Part shown: positions 5,894 to 8,703 of the stretch, in pieces
How positions within the stretch are numbered: the stretch's first letter is position 1
How the letters are laid out: each line of letters begins with the position of its first letter
Assembly (NCBI GenBank): GCA_050701635.1
Contig: JBOGDF010000242.1
Span: 1-8,703 of the forward strand
DNA length: 8,703 bases
From: WHSM01 sp050701635
GTDB taxonomy: Bacteria; Actinomycetota; Actinomycetes; Mycobacteriales; Micromonosporaceae
Reading direction: 5' to 3'
Notes under the pieces: generated by a model
The model's database searches: none
Told to the model about the DNA's origin: nothing
Seen by the model: the letters and a program-made list of their open reading frames with translations, nothing else
Program-made: the position numbers and the translations under genes

Positions 5894-6952
5894 TCAGGCG
5901 CCGGGCAGCTGGCTGTCGGCCGCGTCGGTGGCGGGCACCGCGTAGTACGCGACGCCGTCGTACACCTGGCGGCTGACATCACCGCGAGCGGCGAGCAGCT
6001 GCAGGTGCGCGGTGGTCTCGATGGTGGCGAGCAGCTGGTTGAACAGGTCGAGATCGGCGAACCGCCGCTCGTGCCGGGTCCACGGCAGCGCCTCCGCGAC
6101 CAGATAACCGGTCTCGAGCCCGGCGGCGACAGCATCGAAACACTGCGCCAGCCGGTGGTCGTGGTGAGCCACCAGCTCGTCCACCCGGGCGTGTACGGAC
6201 TCCGTGACCGGGCCGTGGGCGGGCAGCAGCCGCAGGTCGGGCAGCGCGCGTACCTTCGCCAGCGACGCCAGGAAGTCCCGCAGCGGCTGCTCGCTGGGCG
6301 TGATCTCGAAGCCGATCGACGGCGTGATGTGCGGTAGCACGTGGTCCCCGGCGAACAGCAGCCCGCCGTCCAGGTCGGCGAACACCATGTGCCCGCGGGT
6401 GTGCCCGGGCGTCGACACCGCCGTGATGTCCCGCCCCGGTACGCCGAGCATGCTGTCCTCGGTGAGCCACTCGTCGGGGAACTCCCAGTCCGACAGGTCG
6501 GGGACATCCTCGGCGTTGAAGTCCCGCAGCGGCGCGATCAGCGGCTCGGCACCGGCGAACTGCAGCTGGTCCCACTGCGGCGGCTCCCCAGCGCGGGCGG
6601 CGTCGTGGAACGCCTGCAGCCCCGGCTTCTCCCCGACACCCATGCTCACCTTGGAGCCGAACTCGCGGCGGATCGCCACCGCCTGGGTGTAGTGGTCGCG
6701 GTGTACGTGGGTGACCAGGAACCGCCCGATGTCGCTGACCCGGTAGCCGACGGTACGCAGCGAGGACTCCAACTGCCGGCGCGACGCCTCCAGCGCCCAG
6801 CCGCCGTCGACCAGGGTGAGGTCGGCGCCGGTTTCGATGACGTACACGTTGACCGCGCGCAGCCCGTCGTGGGGCAGCGGCAGCGGCACCCGGTGCACCC
6901 CCGGCGCCACCAGGTGGGCGCCGGGTTCGGTCCAGTGCGGCGGTTGCTCCAT
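5894..6952 (-). CDS. Metallo-beta-lactamase-fold hydrolase, LACTB2-like
   Basis: A 352-residue cytoplasmic metallohydrolase with a complete binuclear zinc site: HVHRDH (H82, H84, D86, H87), H184 (STPGHTRGH), D203 (AGDHVL) and H246 (PAHGP). The MBL domain covers about 12-250. The C-terminal region (about 255-335, ending HLQLLAARGDVSR) resembles the winged-helix tail of LACTB2-like proteins, so the enzyme is more likely a thioester, phosphodiester or other ester hydrolase than a beta-lactamase. The start at 6952 is chosen because a TACGCT -10 box ends 7 nt upstream and no Shine-Dalgarno sequence is present, suggesting a leaderless message. GTG at 6955 is an equally plausible leaderless start, and ATG at 7000 would run through a palindromic promoter region. 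The substrate is unknown. Proximity to the SDR may hint at acyl-CoA chemistry, but the genes are on opposite strands. Confidence 0.87.
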   Translation of the reverse strand: MEQPPHWTEPGAHLVAPGVHRVPLPLPHDGLRAVNVYVIETGADLTLVDGGWALEASRRQLESSLRTVGYRVSDIGRFLVTHVHRDHYTQAVAIRREFGSKVSMGVGEKPGLQAFHDAARAGEPPQWDQLQFAGAEPLIAPLRDFNAEDVPDLSDWEFPDEWLTEDSMLGVPGRDITAVSTPGHTRGHMVFADLDGGLLFAGDHVLPHITPSIGFEITPSEQPLRDFLASLAKVRALPDLRLLPAHGPVTESVHARVDELVAHHDHRLAQCFDAVAAGLETGYLVAEALPWTRHERRFADLDLFNQLLATIETTAHLQLLAARGDVSRQVYDGVAYYAVPATDAADSQLPGA

Positions 6953-6959
6953 CACGCGC

Positions 6960-6965
6960 AGCGTA
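6960..6965 (-). promoter_or_regulatory. Candidate leaderless -10 box of the MBL hydrolase
   Basis: Minus-strand TACGCT, 7 nt before ATG at 6952, in the same context (GGTACGCT or GGGTACGCT) as the box before the small gene at 2181. No Shine-Dalgarno sequence is visible. Confidence 0.5.
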
Positions 6966-6988
6966 CCCAGGGGGTACGGCGTAACACG

Positions 6989-7002
6989 GTGTGAGATCAC
7001 AC
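6989..7002. promoter_or_regulatory. 14-bp palindrome, candidate operator in a divergent promoter region
   Basis: GTGTGA and TCACAC arms separated by GA. The centre is about 43 bp upstream of the presumed hydrolase transcription start at 6952 and about 97 bp upstream of the mannosyltransferase start at 7093. That fits a regulator site at the -35 region of the hydrolase promoter. The half-sites look like CRP half-sites, but the 2-bp spacer differs from the 6-bp spacer of CRP sites, so the regulator is unknown. Confidence 0.45.
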
Positions 7003-7080
7003 ACCCTCACGCTGGCAACCCGACCCGAAAAGTTCGCGCGCGGTTCACCGCGGCACGGTCGTCACCAAAGCCCGGCTCAA

Positions 7081-7086
7081 TAGCGT
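7081..7086 (+). promoter_or_regulatory. Candidate leaderless -10 box of the mannosyltransferase gene
   Basis: TAGCGT, 6 nt before the GTG at 7093, with no Shine-Dalgarno sequence in the upstream 20 nt. It fits TAnnnT with transcription starting at or within 1 nt of the start codon. No good -35 is seen near 7058. Confidence 0.5.
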
Positions 7087-7092
7087 CGCCGC

Positions 7093-8580
7093 GTGCTGTT
7101 ACGTGGGGTGGCCGGTTCGGTCCTGGTGCTCGTCGGGGGTCTGATCACGACGCCGCTGCCCAGATCCGTCGGCCGTACGGTGTTCACCCCGCTCGCCGAC
7201 GTCGGCACGTCCATGCCCGGCCGGATGGTGGGGCTCACCATCACAGTCACCGGTCTCGGCCTGCTCGCGTGGGCGTGGCTGGCGCTGGTACGCCGGATGA
7301 CACGTACTTGCGAGGACACCCAGACCTCCGAGGACACCCAGGGGCGGCTGGCCCAGGTGTGGACCGCCGCCCTGGCCTGGGGGCTTCCGCTGCTGGTCGC
7401 CCCGCCGCTGTTCAGCCGGGACGGCTGGAGCTACGCCGCGCAGGGCGCGATGACCTGGCGCGGCTGGTCCCCGTACGTGTTCGGCCCGATGGTGCTGCAC
7501 GGGCCGATCGTGGACCGGGTCGACCCGCGGTGGCTGGACACCCCGGCCCCGTACGGTCCGCTGCCGCTGATGTGGGGCGCGCTGTCCGCCGGCGTCACCG
7601 AGGACCCGTGGGCGCTGGTGATCTCGCACCGGCTGGCGGCGGTCGCCGGGCTGCTGCTGCTCGCCTGGGCGTTGCCGCGGCTGGCGCAGTGGACCCGGCA
7701 CGACCCGGCGGTGGTCTCCGCGGTGGTGCTGGCCAGCCCGCTGATGCTGGCCCACGGCGTCGGCGGCCTGCACAACGACCTGCTCGTGGTCGGGCTGGCC
7801 GCCGCCGCGCTGGTGGTGGCGGAACGGTACGGCTGGGTGGCGGGCGCGGTGCTGGGCGGGCTGTCCGCCGCGGTCAAGCTGCCCGGCGGCGTGGTCTGCG
7901 TCGCGGTCGCGCTGTTGACGCTGTCGACCGCCGCGTCGCTGGGTGACCGGTGGAGACGGTTCGCCGGGGTCGCGGTGGTCAGCGTCGCCACGCTGGTCGG
8001 GGTGGGGCGGATCGCCGGGGTCGGCTCGGGCTGGATCCACACCCTCGGGGTGCCGGCCGAGATCCGTACGCCGCTGTCGCTGTCCACCCAGGTGGGACGG
8101 CTGTTCGAGAGCGGGTTCGGGCTACTCTCGGCCGACGATCTGTCCGACGGCTCGGTGGCGTTCTTCCGGGGGCTCGGCACCGTACTGGCGATCGGGGTCG
8201 CGGGGTGGCTGGCGGCGAAGGGGCGGACCGGCGTCCGGGGCTCGGCGGTGCAGGCCGCCGCGGTGGTGATGACGGCGACGTTCGTACTCAGCCCGGTGGT
8301 CCACGCCTGGTACGCGCTGTGGTTCATCCCGTTCCTGGCGGCCGTACCGCTGGGCAGCCGGGTGTTCAACGCACTGCTGAATTTCAGCCTGATCGTCGGG
8401 CTGACCGCCCCGCTGGACTCGTCCCTGGAAGGCGTCTGGGTCGAGATCATCCTGACCACCACGCTGGTGATCGGGGTCGCGGTACCGCTGCTGGCGAGCA
8501 CCCGCCGGATCCGCCTGCCGCACCCGCTCCGGCACCGGATACGTACCCCCGCCGAACCCGAACTCCGCGCCGAGGTCTAG
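7093..8580 (+). CDS. mptB: Polyprenol-phosphomannose-dependent alpha-1,6-mannosyltransferase, MptB-like (GT-C)
   Basis: A 495-residue multi-pass membrane protein with roughly a dozen hydrophobic segments, of the GT-C type. Such enzymes take mannose from a polyprenyl-phosphate carrier and extend lipomannan-type glycans on the outer face of the membrane. The first extracytoplasmic loop carries the conserved acidic site SRDGWSYAAQG (108-118, D110), followed by RGWSPY and APYGPL (152-157). HNDLL (227-231), AAVKLP (259-264) and SPVVHAWYALW (400-410) are further family landmarks. Its length is close to mycobacterial MptB. The N-terminal loop (70-85) holds a short tandem repeat, EDTQTSEDTQ, and the C-terminus (470-495) is a basic cytoplasmic tail. 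The GTG start is supported by the TAGCGT box 6 nt upstream. MptA/MptB paralogues are hard to separate, so the symbol is a best match; the GT-C family call is firm. Confidence 0.82.
   Translation: MLLRGVAGSVLVLVGGLITTPLPRSVGRTVFTPLADVGTSMPGRMVGLTITVTGLGLLAWAWLALVRRMTRTCEDTQTSEDTQGRLAQVWTAALAWGLPLLVAPPLFSRDGWSYAAQGAMTWRGWSPYVFGPMVLHGPIVDRVDPRWLDTPAPYGPLPLMWGALSAGVTEDPWALVISHRLAAVAGLLLLAWALPRLAQWTRHDPAVVSAVVLASPLMLAHGVGGLHNDLLVVGLAAAALVVAERYGWVAGAVLGGLSAAVKLPGGVVCVAVALLTLSTAASLGDRWRRFAGVAVVSVATLVGVGRIAGVGSGWIHTLGVPAEIRTPLSLSTQVGRLFESGFGLLSADDLSDGSVAFFRGLGTVLAIGVAGWLAAKGRTGVRGSAVQAAAVVMTATFVLSPVVHAWYALWFIPFLAAVPLGSRVFNALLNFSLIVGLTAPLDSSLEGVWVEIILTTTLVIGVAVPLLASTRRIRLPHPLRHRIRTPAEPELRAEV
7311..7341 (+). 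repeat. Short 13-bp direct repeat encoding EDTQ twice
   Basis: CGAGGACACCCAG at 7311-7323 and again at 7329-7341, offset 18 bp (six codons), inside the first cytoplasmic loop of the MptB-like protein. This is an in-frame microduplication, probably from replication slippage. Confidence 0.75.
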
Positions 8581-8647
8581 GGCCAGTCCTGTAGATCTTC
8601 AGTCGGCTGCGACAGGCACCAGACGACGACCGGCGGCGTTGGAGAAC

Positions 8648-8676
8648 CGTCCGAATACAACACCGGTATTCGGACG
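8648..8676. terminator. 11-bp inverted repeat downstream of the mannosyltransferase gene
   Basis: CGTCCGAATAC (8648-8658) and GTATTCGGACG (8666-8676) pair perfectly around a 7-nt loop, 68 bp after the stop codon. The arms are AT-richer than the surroundings. It could be a terminator without T-tract or an operator for a gene beyond the right edge. The rest of 8581-8703 holds no gene I can support. Confidence 0.45.
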
Positions 8677-8703
8677 AACCTCCGCCTTGCCGGACCGCCG
8701 CCT

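Noticed and set aside
5512..6507. A 331-codon minus-strand frame overlapping the SDR and MBL genes
   Set aside because: Ser/Arg/Thr/Pro-rich shadow translation; both overlapped genes have complete catalytic motifs in other frames.
6989..7002. The palindrome as a classical CRP site
   Set aside because: CRP-type sites have six bases between TGTGA and TCACA; here there are two, so the name cannot be applied even though the half-sites look alike.
7099..8501. Long minus-strand frames opposite the mannosyltransferase
   Set aside because: Shadow frames with Gln/Arg/His- or Ser/Thr-rich composition and no recognisable domain, opposite a clear membrane protein.
8599..8703. A possible partial minus-strand gene entering from the right edge, ending at a TGA at 8599-8601 (RPNTGVVFGRFSNAAGRR-like reading)
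   Set aside because: Only 34 codons are visible, another minus frame is also open here, third-position GC is only about 65%, and the inverted repeat at 8648-8676 lies inside it. It is not supportable without sequence beyond the edge.
1..8703. CRISPR array, transposon, toxin-antitoxin or defence system
   Set aside because: No spaced direct repeats, transposase motifs, terminal repeats, or toxin, nuclease or helicase domains were found. The genes are metabolic, repair, secretion or envelope types with uniform composition.

Overview
The window is about 70% GC and gene-dense, with GTG and ATG starts, a mycothiol-type enzyme family (MDMPI/DinB-like) and an MptB-type polyprenol-phosphomannose mannosyltransferase. 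This points to a high-GC actinomycete chromosome. Micromonosporaceae (Micromonospora/Actinoplanes-like) is my best guess from gene content and from the many GTAC-containing codon pairs, but that placement is inference. I see no insertion sequence, phage gene, CRISPR array, tRNA or rRNA.

Left part (1-1977), plus strand: the 3' portion of an AlkA-type HhH-GPD DNA glycosylase runs in from the left edge. It is followed after 24 nt by a small VOC (glyoxalase-fold) protein with a strong Shine-Dalgarno sequence, so the two are probably co-transcribed. A MDMPI-family protein then follows, apparently from its own leaderless promoter.

Middle (1978-4447), minus strand: a secreted M14 zinc carboxypeptidase, with signal peptide, pro-region, catalytic domain and two nearly identical P-domains joined by proline linkers, is read from 4282 to 2258. 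It ends in a perfect 13-bp hairpin terminator. Just beyond that hairpin begins a 67-residue acidic, proline-rich protein of unknown function that contains a duplicated DPTPGVP motif.

Right part (4448-8703): a two-TM protein with a PH-like domain (plus) is divergent from the peptidase. Next comes an HSD10-like short-chain dehydrogenase (plus), convergent with a LACTB2-like metallo-beta-lactamase-fold hydrolase (minus) with only 9 bp between them. A 140-bp divergent promoter region carrying a 14-bp palindrome separates the hydrolase from the MptB-like integral membrane mannosyltransferase (plus). The last 123 bp hold an 11-bp inverted repeat and no confident gene.

The genes look like ordinary chromosomal housekeeping and secondary functions: DNA repair, detoxification, secreted proteolysis, acyl-CoA metabolism and envelope glycan synthesis. 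I do not see a coherent new multi-gene system. The items most worth following are the small duplicated-motif protein, the split between leaderless and Shine-Dalgarno starts (four genes with a TAnnnT box 6-7 nt before the start), the duplicated P-domains, and two unexplained palindromes.
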